Assembly (NCBI GenBank): GCA_022826645.1
Contig: JAJDUM010000053.1
Span: 1 to 64,000, forward strand
Origin: Candidatus Poribacteria bacterium
Lineage (GTDB): Bacteria > Poribacteria > WGA-4E > PCPOR2b
Length of the DNA: 64,000 nt
Direction of reading: 5' to 3'
Shown: piece by piece, positions 18,506 to 26,647 of the stretch
How positions within the stretch are numbered: position 1 is the first letter of the stretch
Layout of the letters: each line of letters opens with the position of its first letter
Made by a program: the position numbers and the translations under genes
Notes under the pieces: model-generated
Databases searched by the model: none
What the model saw: the letters and a program-made list of their open reading frames with translations, nothing else
What the model was told of the DNA's origin: nothing

Positions 18506-18646
18506 TTTCGCTCTTTGAAACCCTTTGATGAATGCCATCAATCCCAAGAGAAGCACTGCTATATGCTTAACAACCAACGGTGCTAGTTTGCAGCTATTGA
18601 TAACGTGATGCGTGAAACGTGAAAACCATTAGCTTATCGGTTTTTA

Positions 18647-18722
18647 GCCCCAGCGGGGCGACATGTTTATAGGACACCGACAAACAGATACCCTAAAGCC
18701 CCAGCGGGGCGACATGTGTATC
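18647..18722. repeat. Palindromic doublet, 51-bp period
   Basis: GCCCCAGCGGGGCGACATGT at 18647-18666 and again, identical, at 18698-18717. The first is followed by TTATAG and a 25-nt spacer unrelated to that of the 1196-1266 doublet. The remainder of 18506-18839 has no recognisable gene; it includes a short CGTGAAACGTGAAAA repeat near 18610. Confidence 0.65.
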
Positions 18723-18839
18723 CGAAGGATGGAATGTAAGAAGAATGAATGAACTAATCAATCAATGAATTCTTGGACAATGTGGAAACAACTTTCTCAC
18801 TAACCAGCACCAAAGGTTAATAGAAAGGATCCAATTACA

Positions 18840-19175
18840 ATGAAAAAGGTTTTTACCGTGCAAGAGGTTTCCAAGATTTTGCACGTTGCGCCTGCGACGA
18901 TTTATGCGGAGTTGAAACATGGAAAACTACCACACAGCCGTGTTGGTCGGAAGTATCTAATTACCCGGCAGAATCTTGAGGAATACCTCTCGCCGGAGGT
19001 CGTTCAAGAGCTGCTAGACACAGAAACTGAAAAAATCGGTGCTACTTGGCTTGATATAACCACTGAAGATATGGCAAAAGGCATTGCTGCTGCGGAGGCA
19101 GATGTTCCCGTTGATGAGTTTTCTGCTTGGCACAAACTGATGCAAGCCGCTGTCAAGCCTTTGGAAAAGTCATGA
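18840..19175 (+). CDS. HTH_17/excisionase-type DNA-binding protein, probable antitoxin
   Basis: 111 residues. Residues 3-52 form a MerR-like winged helix of the excisionase/HTH_17 family (VFTVQEVSKILHVAPATIYAELK, with KLPHSRVGRKYLITRQ as the wing). The C-terminal half is acidic and helical, fitting a toxin-neutralising region. SD GAAAGGAT precedes the ATG. Its stop overlaps the start of the PemK-like gene (ATGA), as usual for antitoxin-first modules; the antitoxin probably represses the pair. Confidence 0.75.
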   Translation: MKKVFTVQEVSKILHVAPATIYAELKHGKLPHSRVGRKYLITRQNLEEYLSPEVVQELLDTETEKIGATWLDITTEDMAKGIAAAEADVPVDEFSAWHKLMQAAVKPLEKS

Positions 19176-19552
19176 TGAGTCCTAGCGTTCAATTCGATAT
19201 CGGTGAAATTCTGTGGGTTGACTTCCCGCAGCGGATTCCACCGGGGCATGAGCAACTTGGACGGCGTCCTGTTATTGTCGTCGGAATTCCTCAACTCGTG
19301 CAGCCAGTTCCGTATCGTGTGCTTCTCGTTGTGCCGCTGACTCGTACCCGATTTCAGGGACCCCTATTTCCACTGATTCCGGCCGGTATAGGTGGGCTCC
19401 CTGCTGACAGTACGGTATTGATTTATCAAATTGGCGCAATTGATGCACGGCGAGTTGTTGGACATTTGGGGGATCTGTCGAGCACAGAAATGGTTCCAGT
19501 CTGGGCTGGATTGAAGTTAATGTTTGGATTTCGTGAGGAGGTGGAGTTATGA
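19172..19552 (+). CDS. PemK/MazF-like endoribonuclease toxin
   Basis: About 126 residues from the ATGATG at 19172/19175, which overlaps the antitoxin stop; the longer frame upstream is the antitoxin read out of frame. PemK/MazF features: GEILWVDFPQ at the start, the loop GHEQLGRRPVIVVG, then VPLTRT and a STVLIYQIGAIDARRV strand pair. This family cleaves mRNA at short sites. The partner with an HTH_17 fold rather than MazE is a less common pairing. Complete ends suggest the toxin is intact. Confidence 0.8.
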   Translation: MMSPSVQFDIGEILWVDFPQRIPPGHEQLGRRPVIVVGIPQLVQPVPYRVLLVVPLTRTRFQGPLFPLIPAGIGGLPADSTVLIYQIGAIDARRVVGHLGDLSSTEMVPVWAGLKLMFGFREEVEL

Positions 19553-19596
19553 CGGCAAACGAAATGAAAATAACGATACTATTGAAGTTTCTTTAA
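19549..19596 (+). other. 15-codon reading frame coupled to toxin stop
   Basis: ATG at 19549 overlaps the toxin stop (ATGA) and has GAGGAGGTGGAG just upstream, a very strong ribosome site. It encodes only MTANEMKITILLKFL. A +1 shift after codon 7 would give NDTIEVSLRRTK, which looks more protein-like, so this could be the remains of a third gene of the module. It could equally be chance. Confidence 0.25.
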
Positions 19597-19609
19597 GGAG
19601 AACAAAATA

Positions 19610-20434
19610 GTGGTAAGATTAAACAGCACAACGAAGGTTCCCGAATCGGGTGAAGGACCGGGGCAACTCTTAAAGCGTCGATTGCAAAACGGCGATGTCC
19701 TCGTCGGTGGTATGGTTGCCGAGCATCTCCGACCGTCGCTGGTAAAGTTGTATGTGCAGGCGGGATTCGACTTTATGTATATCGAGTACGAGCACGGTTT
19801 CTTCGAGATGACCACATTTGCAGATTCGGTCCTATGCGCCCGCGACAACAACCTTCCCGTCATCGCCAAGACACCGCAGCTGGAACGCGCCGAGGTCGCA
19901 AAGCTGCTGGAGTGCGGCGTTGTTGGAATCCAGCTCCCCCGTACCGAGACCCGAGCAGAGGTCGAAACGCTTTGCAGCTACCTCAAGTTTCCGCCAGCCG
20001 GCACGCGGGCGGTCGCGCCCGGATATGGTAACAGCAGCTACCTTCAGCCAGCAGATTGGAAAACATGGATGGCAGATCAAGACGAACAAACAACGCTGGT
20101 TGTTCATATCGAAACGCGACGCGCTTACGAAAACGCCGAAGAGATCATCAGTACGCCGGGGGTAGACATGGTTTATGTAGGCCCCGGTGATTTCTCTATC
20201 GAGATGGGACACCCCGGCGACTACGACCATCCGGAGGTGGTGGGTCCAATGGGAGAGATTCTCCAGATCTGTCAGAAACATGGTGTCTACTTCGGCACGA
20301 CTGCATCTGACGCAAATGCGGCGCGAGAATGGGTGGGGCGGGGGGCACAGTTCTTTGAGACAGCAGATGAATTGGCTTTCATCCATGAGGCGGCTTCCAA
20401 CTTGGTGAATGAGTATCGGCAATTTACGCCGTAA
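19610..20434 (+). CDS. HpcH/HpaI-family aldolase
   Basis: 274 residues with a GTG start, ten bases after TTAAGGAG. The TIM-barrel class II pyruvate-aldolase pattern is present: FMYIEYEHGFFEM, GIQLPRTETRAEVE, VVHIETRRAYENAEEI with the metal-binding Glu, and VDMVYVGPGDFSIEMG with the metal-binding Asp. Homologues cleave 4-hydroxy-2-oxoheptanedioate or 2-dehydro-3-deoxy sugar acids to pyruvate or tartronate semialdehyde. A second, divergent paralogue is at 55206. The substrate here is not known. Confidence 0.85.
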   Translation: MVRLNSTTKVPESGEGPGQLLKRRLQNGDVLVGGMVAEHLRPSLVKLYVQAGFDFMYIEYEHGFFEMTTFADSVLCARDNNLPVIAKTPQLERAEVAKLLECGVVGIQLPRTETRAEVETLCSYLKFPPAGTRAVAPGYGNSSYLQPADWKTWMADQDEQTTLVVHIETRRAYENAEEIISTPGVDMVYVGPGDFSIEMGHPGDYDHPEVVGPMGEILQICQKHGVYFGTTASDANAAREWVGRGAQFFETADELAFIHEAASNLVNEYRQFTP

Positions 20435-20469
20435 TCCTAATGCACCCTCAATCCCATTTTCAAGCAACG

Positions 20470-20685
20470 ATGGTGAATTCTAAAAATATAGTAAATCCTA
20501 AAAACAGATAGACGCTTTCGCTCCTCGTGTCCTGTCCCGTGCCGTACATCCCGATTACATCGGGACCTGCTCCCGATGTAATCGGGGACTCGTCGAGATG
20601 CGGTGCGGTTAGAAACCGCACCTACCGGGACTGGGGGCAATGCGGTTCAATTTGGAGTGTCTAAATAATTTCAAAATCTACTATA
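20470..20685. repeat. Family 2 MITE-like element, nested copy
   Basis: A remnant ATGGTGAATTCTAAAAATA at 20470 precedes a complete copy from 20487 (TATAGTAAATCCTAAAAACA) to 20685 (opposite strand TATAGTAGATTTTGAAATTA). The interior contains a CCCGATTACATCGGGA palindrome and a GGTGCGGTTAGAAACCGCACC palindrome. It occupies most of the 20435-20723 gap. Confidence 0.6.
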
Positions 20686-20723
20686 TATCTGACAGATTAT
20701 CCATTATGGAAGGACATCAACCG

Positions 20724-21956
20724 ATGAACATCCACCCGGAACATACATGGGGACACACCCTCCCGTTCGGGGAAGAGTATTACCAAAACGCGGTCAAGCT
20801 GCTACGGGAAATTCGCGATGATGCAGCGATTATGGCTGAAGTAGCGACAAAGGCAGCCGATGCCATCCGGGCAGGGAACACGGTCTATGCTAACATAACG
20901 ACGGGGCACATGCCGAGCTATGAATTGTTGAACGACCGCGAGGGCAATCCTGCACAGTTCGAGTTTACTGGAGCGGATACGTGCACGCCGGAGCAATTTG
21001 CGGCGATGCGATCGGGCGATGTACTGCTGACCAACCACGTCAGCGAAGCGGTGCGCGATGCTCGTGACGCCGGCGTATATGTGGTTGTGTTCACCACCTG
21101 CTACGTCAATAACCGGGATACACCTCCGGGCAAGGTTCTGCCGAACCCGAATGATTGGGTGCCGGAGGATGTAGCATCGCGTGTAATCGATTCGCACATT
21201 CCGTGGCATCAGGGATTGGTGCACGCGCCGGAAATTCCAGAGATGGAAATTTGCCCGGGATCGGCGAACGGATCATGTGCGATCCACTGGATGATTACTG
21301 CTGAAGTCGCGCATTCATTGGCAACAGATCAGCCACCGACGGGGACCATCGGTCGTCAATATGTGGACATTCTTCTAGATCGACTTGCCGATGTCCATGC
21401 TCAAGACTTGGATCACATCAACGAAATTGCCGTGGTAATCGCGAAACGGATCATCGGCGGTGGGCATTACTACGTGCGGAGCCGTAACGAGGGGATCCAG
21501 AGCGAGGCGAGTGGGGTGGCACAAGGGTTGATGATGTGTAATGCGTTTGAACCGCGCCCTGCGAGCGAGGGCGGTGATAAGGATGTCTTTCTGATTGCCG
21601 CAGTCAGTGCAAACGACCCGCAAGATCTTGCTTGGGCAGACGAAGCGCAAGCCAACGGTAACTACCTCGTGGGTATCGGTCCCTCCAATAACGATGGGCT
21701 GCGTGATCGCTGCGATGTCTACTTCGACAACCGTTGTGATGAGGCAGCGGGTGTTATCCCTATCCCCGGTCAGCCTGACAAAGTATGCCCTGCCACCGGT
21801 ATTCTCAACAATATCATCATGTACGTGCTCACAGCGCAGTTTGTGGATGAGATGTGTCGTCGTGGCGCTGTTCCCTACTTCCTGATGGGAGCATACCGTG
21901 ACGGCAGCGCTTATAACAGTGTGATGCGTGAGTTCTGCTTGGAACGCGGATATTAG
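20724..21956 (+). CDS. Putative sugar-isomerase (SIS)-like protein
   Basis: 410 residues from the ATG at 20724, which has GGAAGGA ten bases upstream; the frame is open further but enters the repeat. Two alternating helix/strand halves are seen. The first has VYANITTGHMPSYELL, GDVLLTNHVSEAVRDARDAG and VYVVVFTT; the second has FLIAAVSANDPQDLAWADEA and NYLVGIGPSNNDGLRD. The sequence VLLTNHVSEAVRDARDAG resembles the phosphosugar loop of SIS domains. The family is tentative, and no catalytic residues can be named. Neighbours are an aldolase and an M28 peptidase in the same direction. Confidence 0.5.
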   Translation: MNIHPEHTWGHTLPFGEEYYQNAVKLLREIRDDAAIMAEVATKAADAIRAGNTVYANITTGHMPSYELLNDREGNPAQFEFTGADTCTPEQFAAMRSGDVLLTNHVSEAVRDARDAGVYVVVFTTCYVNNRDTPPGKVLPNPNDWVPEDVASRVIDSHIPWHQGLVHAPEIPEMEICPGSANGSCAIHWMITAEVAHSLATDQPPTGTIGRQYVDILLDRLADVHAQDLDHINEIAVVIAKRIIGGGHYYVRSRNEGIQSEASGVAQGLMMCNAFEPRPASEGGDKDVFLIAAVSANDPQDLAWADEAQANGNYLVGIGPSNNDGLRDRCDVYFDNRCDEAAGVIPIPGQPDKVCPATGILNNIIMYVLTAQFVDEMCRRGAVPYFLMGAYRDGSAYNSVMREFCLERGY

Positions 21957-22010
21957 TGAAACAGGTCTAAAACGACAGCACATGCTGCACACCAAAGGAG
22001 ATTGACCGAG

Positions 22011-23438
22011 ATGTCTTATGGACTAACTGAAGTGGAGGAGGTCAACGCAAAAGCGTTTGATAAACTTATCGCGGGAGAGATATTCACTTCAACTGAGGTT
22101 CAGACGAATCTCGAAATCCTTTGTGATGATTTGGGTAGCCGATTTGCAGGGACACCGGCGGAAGCGGAAGCCGCTCAGTTTCTGCAAGCGACGTTACAGC
22201 GATACCAACTCACGGATGTCCGCAGTGAACCGTTCGAGTACAACGGTTGGACGCGTGGAACGGCTAAATTGACTGTCACCTCCCCTTGGCAACGGGATCT
22301 ACCGTGTCTGTCCATGCCGATGTCACCGTCAGGAAAGTGCACCGGAAAAATAATCGACCTCGGACTGGGTTCGCCTGAAACCTTTGAAACTTCGCAGACG
22401 GAACTAAAAGGTAACATTGCACTCGTCAACATCGCAAACCCAGCTTCGGCGGGCCGTTGGGTACCTCGGACGGAAAAGTACAATAGATCCACCCTCGCGG
22501 GTGCCCAAGCGTTTATCTTTGTGGGAAATCAGGATGGCTACGGACCGATTACCGGCACGTTAGGTTTCAATCGGTGGGGACTGATACCCGGAATTATGAT
22601 CTCCAAAGAAACAGGAACACTCCTCCAACGAGCAATTCGGAGAAGTGGTTCTGTGGAGGTTGAAATCGAAACTACCGATACCCTTGCCAAGAAAACCTCG
22701 TGGAACATTATCGGAGACGTAAAGGGCAGCGCGGCAGCCGATGATATGGTCCTCATCGGTGTTCACTACGATGGCCACGATATTTCTCAAGGTGCGGAAG
22801 ATCCAGCTTCGGGATTGGTTGCGGGATTAGAGGTTGCACGGGTTCTTGGCATTCACGCTGACAAGTTGAAACGGGACGTGCGTTTTGTACTATTCGGCGT
22901 TGAGGAACTGGGGCTTATCGGCGCACATGCGTATGTCAACACCCATCCAGAGGATATTGCAAAGACGCGGTTCATGTTCAATTTGGACTCAGCCGGCGGT
23001 GGCGGTGGGAAAGGGTTGATGGTTTATGGACAAGACTCGAGGGCTTATTTCCGCGGGATGGGGCGGCAGATGGATGAGAACCTCATGGTAGACTTCGATG
23101 CGTCTCCGCTGCGCGAACCTGACCATCTCTCCTCCGATCACTACCCTTTCATGGCAAAGGGTGTTGCGTGCGGGTTCATCAGGGATCCATACAGCTACAC
23201 GTGGCCCGGATTCTACCATACCGCACACGATACAGTGGATAAAGTTGATCTTCTCAAGGTAAAGGAAGCTGCATTTCTATGCACTCGGTTGGCTTGGAGA
23301 GTCGCAAACGACGATGATTGGCATTTCAAACGGATGAGCGAGCAAGAACTGACGGATCAGAAGCAAACACAAGATGTACGCGAGGTTCAACGGATTGAAA
23401 AAGCAGTTGAGATGCTCCGACGACAAACCCAACAATAA
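22011..23438 (+). CDS. M28 family zinc aminopeptidase
   Basis: 475 residues from ATG 22011, ten bases after AAAGGAG (the in-frame TTG at 22002 is too close). Metal-site motifs of M28: His252-Y-Asp254 (VHYDGHD), Asp264 (EDPASG), the Glu298-Glu299 pair (FGVEELGL), Asp326 (MFNLDSAGG) and His403 (YHTAHDT). A PA-like insert occupies about 95-215. There is no signal peptide, so it is probably cytoplasmic and releases N-terminal amino acids. Confidence 0.88.
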   Translation: MSYGLTEVEEVNAKAFDKLIAGEIFTSTEVQTNLEILCDDLGSRFAGTPAEAEAAQFLQATLQRYQLTDVRSEPFEYNGWTRGTAKLTVTSPWQRDLPCLSMPMSPSGKCTGKIIDLGLGSPETFETSQTELKGNIALVNIANPASAGRWVPRTEKYNRSTLAGAQAFIFVGNQDGYGPITGTLGFNRWGLIPGIMISKETGTLLQRAIRRSGSVEVEIETTDTLAKKTSWNIIGDVKGSAAADDMVLIGVHYDGHDISQGAEDPASGLVAGLEVARVLGIHADKLKRDVRFVLFGVEELGLIGAHAYVNTHPEDIAKTRFMFNLDSAGGGGGKGLMVYGQDSRAYFRGMGRQMDENLMVDFDASPLREPDHLSSDHYPFMAKGVACGFIRDPYSYTWPGFYHTAHDTVDKVDLLKVKEAAFLCTRLAWRVANDDDWHFKRMSEQELTDQKQTQDVREVQRIEKAVEMLRRQTQQ

Positions 23439-23446
23439 ACGATTAA

Positions 23447-23477
23447 GGCTCATGTAAAAGGCAAGTGCAAAGCGTAA
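23447..23477. repeat. Family 1 left end
   Basis: GGCTCATGTAAAAGGCAAGT and following bases match the left end of the full copy at 43685. The matching right end is not here but at 24803-24833, on the other side of the TolB-like gene. The rest of 23478-23694 shows no gene. Confidence 0.45.
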
Positions 23478-23694
23478 CTATAAGCCGTAAAAGTCTCCGC
23501 CAATCCACGCGAATCACCATGAATTTATTAATGCTGAACAAATACTGACAGTAATCGAGTCGAGTCGGTTGGGTCATATTCATCTCCATACCGCTCATTC
23601 TACTGTTTTTCACGCCTCATGTCTATTGATTTTGCGTAAGTCCTAAAGGGTTCTTATTTTTTTATGACAATCTGAATTCAGAAGGATTTCCATT

Positions 23695-24708
23695 GTGAAA
23701 GTTGAACCCACTTCCCTGCTTTTTGTGATACTTATCGCTATATTGTATGGGCTGTTCGGGGCACAAGATTCCACCGCTGTTCCAAAAGGTACAATTGCAT
23801 TTCTATCCAATCGAAATAGTGCACCGCCAAGGAAAGGCCGGCACACAACGATTTATCGGATTAACACCAATGGGAGTAATGAACGTATCTGGCTGGAGGA
23901 TCCGAAGGTTGCGTTCGGCAAGATGGCTTTATCCCCTGATAGCAAACAGATTGCTCTCGACATCATGACCGATTTTTCGCGCCATGTTTATGTGATAGAC
24001 ATCACTACAGATCAACGCCAAAACTTAACCGAACCTTTTGGAGAGCATCAGTTGTTTGCCACGCCTACTTGGTCTGGCGATGGAAAGTGGCTCGCCTCTG
24101 TATGCTTTCAACCGGGTGAACACAATGATGTCTGCATCATGGACCTCGCGGGGAAGGTGTTAAGGAATTTGACGCGGAGAGCAGACGATTCTGATGGCTC
24201 ACCGTCCTGGTCACCGGATTCCTCAAAAATCGCGTATTACTCGCGTCGGGGCGCAGGACGTGCGGACTGGAATACGGAAATCTACGTGATGGATATCAAT
24301 GGTAGAAATCAGACCAATTTGACAAATCATCCTGCATGGGACTATTATCCTAGATGGTCTCCTAATGGCCAGCAAATTCTGTTCTACTCTAATCGAGAAG
24401 GAAATCAGGACGACATCTACGTGATGAACACCGATGGAACCGATGTAGCCAATCTGACCCGTCACCCATTGGAAGACCGTATGCCTGCCTGGTCTCCCGA
24501 TGGAAGCTGGATTGCGTTTATGTCGACCCGAGATGGAAACTGGAATATTTATATCATGGAGGCTAACGGCGAAAATCAGACGCGGGTCACCCACCATCCA
24601 AGCGTTGACTCTTCCCCAATCTGGGTCGATTTTGATACGACCTTTTCAGTGACAGCCCAAGGTAAGCTGTCAATCATTTGGGGAGATCTAAAAGCGGAGA
24701 CAAGATGA
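23695..24708 (+). CDS. Secreted TolB-like PD40 propeller protein
   Basis: 337 residues with a GTG start and AGAAGGA eight bases upstream. A signal peptide spans about residues 8-25 (LLFVILIAILYGLFGA). It is followed by six PD40-type blades, recognisable by the recurring W-S-P-D-S/G then I-A-Y/F and D-I-Y-V-M-N-T-D-G-T (for example SPDSSKIAYYSRR, SPNGQQILFYSNRE, SPDGSWIAFMSTRD). TolB-like propellers bind proteins or glycans in the periplasm; without TolB's N-terminal domain, a Tol-Pal role is unlikely. Family 1 half-repeats flank the gene, and a broken relative lies at 342. Confidence 0.85.
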   Translation: MKVEPTSLLFVILIAILYGLFGAQDSTAVPKGTIAFLSNRNSAPPRKGRHTTIYRINTNGSNERIWLEDPKVAFGKMALSPDSKQIALDIMTDFSRHVYVIDITTDQRQNLTEPFGEHQLFATPTWSGDGKWLASVCFQPGEHNDVCIMDLAGKVLRNLTRRADDSDGSPSWSPDSSKIAYYSRRGAGRADWNTEIYVMDINGRNQTNLTNHPAWDYYPRWSPNGQQILFYSNREGNQDDIYVMNTDGTDVANLTRHPLEDRMPAWSPDGSWIAFMSTRDGNWNIYIMEANGENQTRVTHHPSVDSSPIWVDFDTTFSVTAQGKLSIIWGDLKAETR

Positions 24709-24802
24709 AGCACCGATTAGAAAAAAGTGGTGAGAGTCCTAAATGAATTGGTGTAGATTCGCGTGGATTCGTGGATAAGAAGGAGAAGGAAATCCGTTAA
24801 TC

Positions 24803-24833
24803 GGTTTCTGTCGCACAACTGGTTAACATGAGC
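24803..24833. repeat. Family 1 right end
   Basis: CGGTTTCTGTCGCACAACTGGTTAACATGAGC (24803-24833 region) matches the right end of family 1 elements. Together with the left end at 23447 it brackets the TolB-like gene. Nothing else is seen in 24709-24864. Confidence 0.45.
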
Positions 24834-24864
24834 TACGACTAACAGTGTAAAGAAGGCATGTTCT

Positions 24865-25758
24865 ATGTTTGACAATTTCACCAAAACCCAAATCAAAGCC
24901 AATGGTGTTTCTATCAACCTCGTGTACGGTGGGAATGGTCCACCCCTGTTGTTGCTGCACGGCTATCCCCAAACCCATGTCGAGTGGCACAAGATTGCAC
25001 CCAAACTCGCCGAGCATTACACCGTCGTAGCCCCGGACCTGCGCGGCTACGGTGACAGTGAAAAGCCGCCCGCATCAAAAGGTGATTTAAGTGTCTATTG
25101 CAAACGCACGACCGCACAGGACCAGGTAGAGGTAATGACAGAACTCGGCTTTGAATCGTTCCATGTTGTTGGACACGATCGCGGCGCCCGCGTTGGGCAT
25201 CGGATGGCACTTGATCATTCAGAACGGGTGAGAACCTTCACTTCGCTTGACGTTGTGCCCTCGCAGGCGGCTTTCGATCATATGGACAGCCAGCTCTCCT
25301 TCGCCTGGTTCCATTGGCATCTGATGCGTCAACCGTCGCCTCTACCGGAAACCTTAATCGGTAACAGCGCCAAGGTCTACCTGGACTTCCTCCTTGAGCA
25401 GTGGACTGCAATTGATGGTTCAATTACAGATGAGGCATACGCAGAATATCTCCGTTGTTTCAATAACCCTGAAACCATCCGCGCTACTTGCCTAGACTAC
25501 CGGGGTATAGAACTTGACCTGATCCACGACGAAGCTGACCGTGGCAACAAACTCACCTGCCCGGTGCTGTTGCTCTGGGGTAGCAACATGGCGAAGCGTC
25601 CGGGTTGGCAGACCGGTGCAAGCCTTGACATGCTCACTGTATGGCGGGAACGCGCCGTTGATGTGCGTGGAAAACCGCTTGACTGCGGCCATTTTTTGCC
25701 CGAAGAACTACCGGAGGAAACAACGGCTGAACTCTTGGCGTTCCTTTCCACCCATTAG
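24865..25758 (+). CDS. Alpha/beta hydrolase, haloacetate dehalogenase-like
   Basis: 297 residues. The nucleophile elbow is [10 protein letters not shown] with Asp105 rather than Ser, as in dehalogenases and epoxide hydrolases; the catalytic His is His276 (DCGHFLPEE). Arg106 and Arg109 after the nucleophile correspond to the carboxylate-binding Arg pair of fluoroacetate dehalogenase. His150-Trp151 (WFHWHLM) and Tyr212 (LDYRG) match its halide pocket, and Trp180 is also conserved. [13 protein letters not shown] and [12 protein letters not shown] are the usual oxyanion and strand motifs. These residues together favour haloacetate over epoxide hydrolysis. GAAGG lies about ten bases upstream of the ATG. 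The next gene is an ABC ATPase. Confidence 0.8.
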   Translation: MFDNFTKTQIKANGVSINLVYGGNGPPLLLLHGYPQTHVEWHKIAPKLAEHYTVVAPDLRGYGDSEKPPASKGDLSVYCKRTTAQDQVEVMTELGFESFHVVGHDRGARVGHRMALDHSERVRTFTSLDVVPSQAAFDHMDSQLSFAWFHWHLMRQPSPLPETLIGNSAKVYLDFLLEQWTAIDGSITDEAYAEYLRCFNNPETIRATCLDYRGIELDLIHDEADRGNKLTCPVLLLWGSNMAKRPGWQTGASLDMLTVWRERAVDVRGKPLDCGHFLPEELPEETTAELLAFLSTH

Positions 25759-25777
25759 AACCCAGTCCCAATCCCAA

Positions 25778-26521
25778 TTGACCAAAGAATCTCCCAATCC
25801 CACATCTTCCGTAAACTCACCTGCCTCGCTGGTCCGATTAGATCGCTTGAGCAAAGCCTACAACGAAGCAGGGCAAAGCCGCGTTGTACTGAACCAAGTG
25901 AACCAAGAATTTTATGCGGGCGAGTTCGTCTGTCTGTTGGGTAAGTCGGGTAGTGGCAAAAGTACCCTGCTTAACCTGATCTCCGGCATTGATGCGCCAA
26001 GCAGCGGTCATGTGTTCATTCGGGAAGGCGACAGAGAAATTGATCTGACTCGTCTGAACGAACATCAGCGCACCCTCTTCCGTCGTCGCCATATCGGGAT
26101 TATCTTCCAATTTTTCAATCTCATCCCAACTTTGACAGTTCTGGAAAATGTGATTCTGCCGCTTGAGCTCACACGTACTTCTGAGTCTCAAAGTGATCGC
26201 CGAATTCATGCGGAGACACTGCTCGAACAGGTTGGTCTTGATGATAGATTCAACACCTATCCAGATAAGCTGAGTGGCGGTGAACAGCAGCGGGTGGCTA
26301 TCGCGCGCGCGCTCGTTCATGATCCTCTGATGCTGCTCGCTGATGAACCGACAGGTAATCTGGATACGGAGATTGGTGAGACTGTCCTGTCGCTCCTGTT
26401 GAAGTTGACGCACGGAGCGGGAAAAATGCTATTGATGGCGACTCACGCGCTGGAGATTGCCAATCATGCCGATCGGGTGCTCCACATCACCGATGGGGTA
26501 CTGGTCAACGAAACCGTGTAA
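25778..26521 (+). CDS. ABC transporter ATP-binding protein (LolD/MacB type)
   Basis: The ATPase core is complete: Walker [11 protein letters not shown]-loop [17 protein letters not shown], signature [15 protein letters not shown], Walker [13 protein letters not shown] and the switch His in [22 protein letters not shown] is typical of the LolD/MacB/FtsE subgroup. The start is uncertain: the longest frame begins inside the hydrolase gene, and I place the start at the TTG 25778, 20 bp after its stop, without a convincing SD. It pairs with the FtsX-type permease at 26648. Confidence 0.85.
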   Translation: MTKESPNPTSSVNSPASLVRLDRLSKAYNEAGQSRVVLNQVNQEFYAGEFVCLLGKSGSGKSTLLNLISGIDAPSSGHVFIREGDREIDLTRLNEHQRTLFRRRHIGIIFQFFNLIPTLTVLENVILPLELTRTSESQSDRRIHAETLLEQVGLDDRFNTYPDKLSGGEQQRVAIARALVHDPLMLLADEPTGNLDTEIGETVLSLLLKLTHGAGKMLLMATHALEIANHADRVLHITDGVLVNETV

Positions 26522-26647
26522 TAACCTTTGGTGTGTAGGGAACAATGATCGTTATTCCGTACTGAGGATGTCGTTTCCACATCGTTCAAAAGTTCATTAG
26601 TACATGAGTTCACTAGTTCATTTAACGGACCGATTTCACGTTTCACT

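Noticed and set aside
1196-18717. CRISPR-like look of GCCCC...GGGGC repeats with unique 25-nt spacers
   Set aside because: Only two units per locus, dispersed over the window, no cas genes or leader; better explained as paired palindromic (REPIN-like) repeats.
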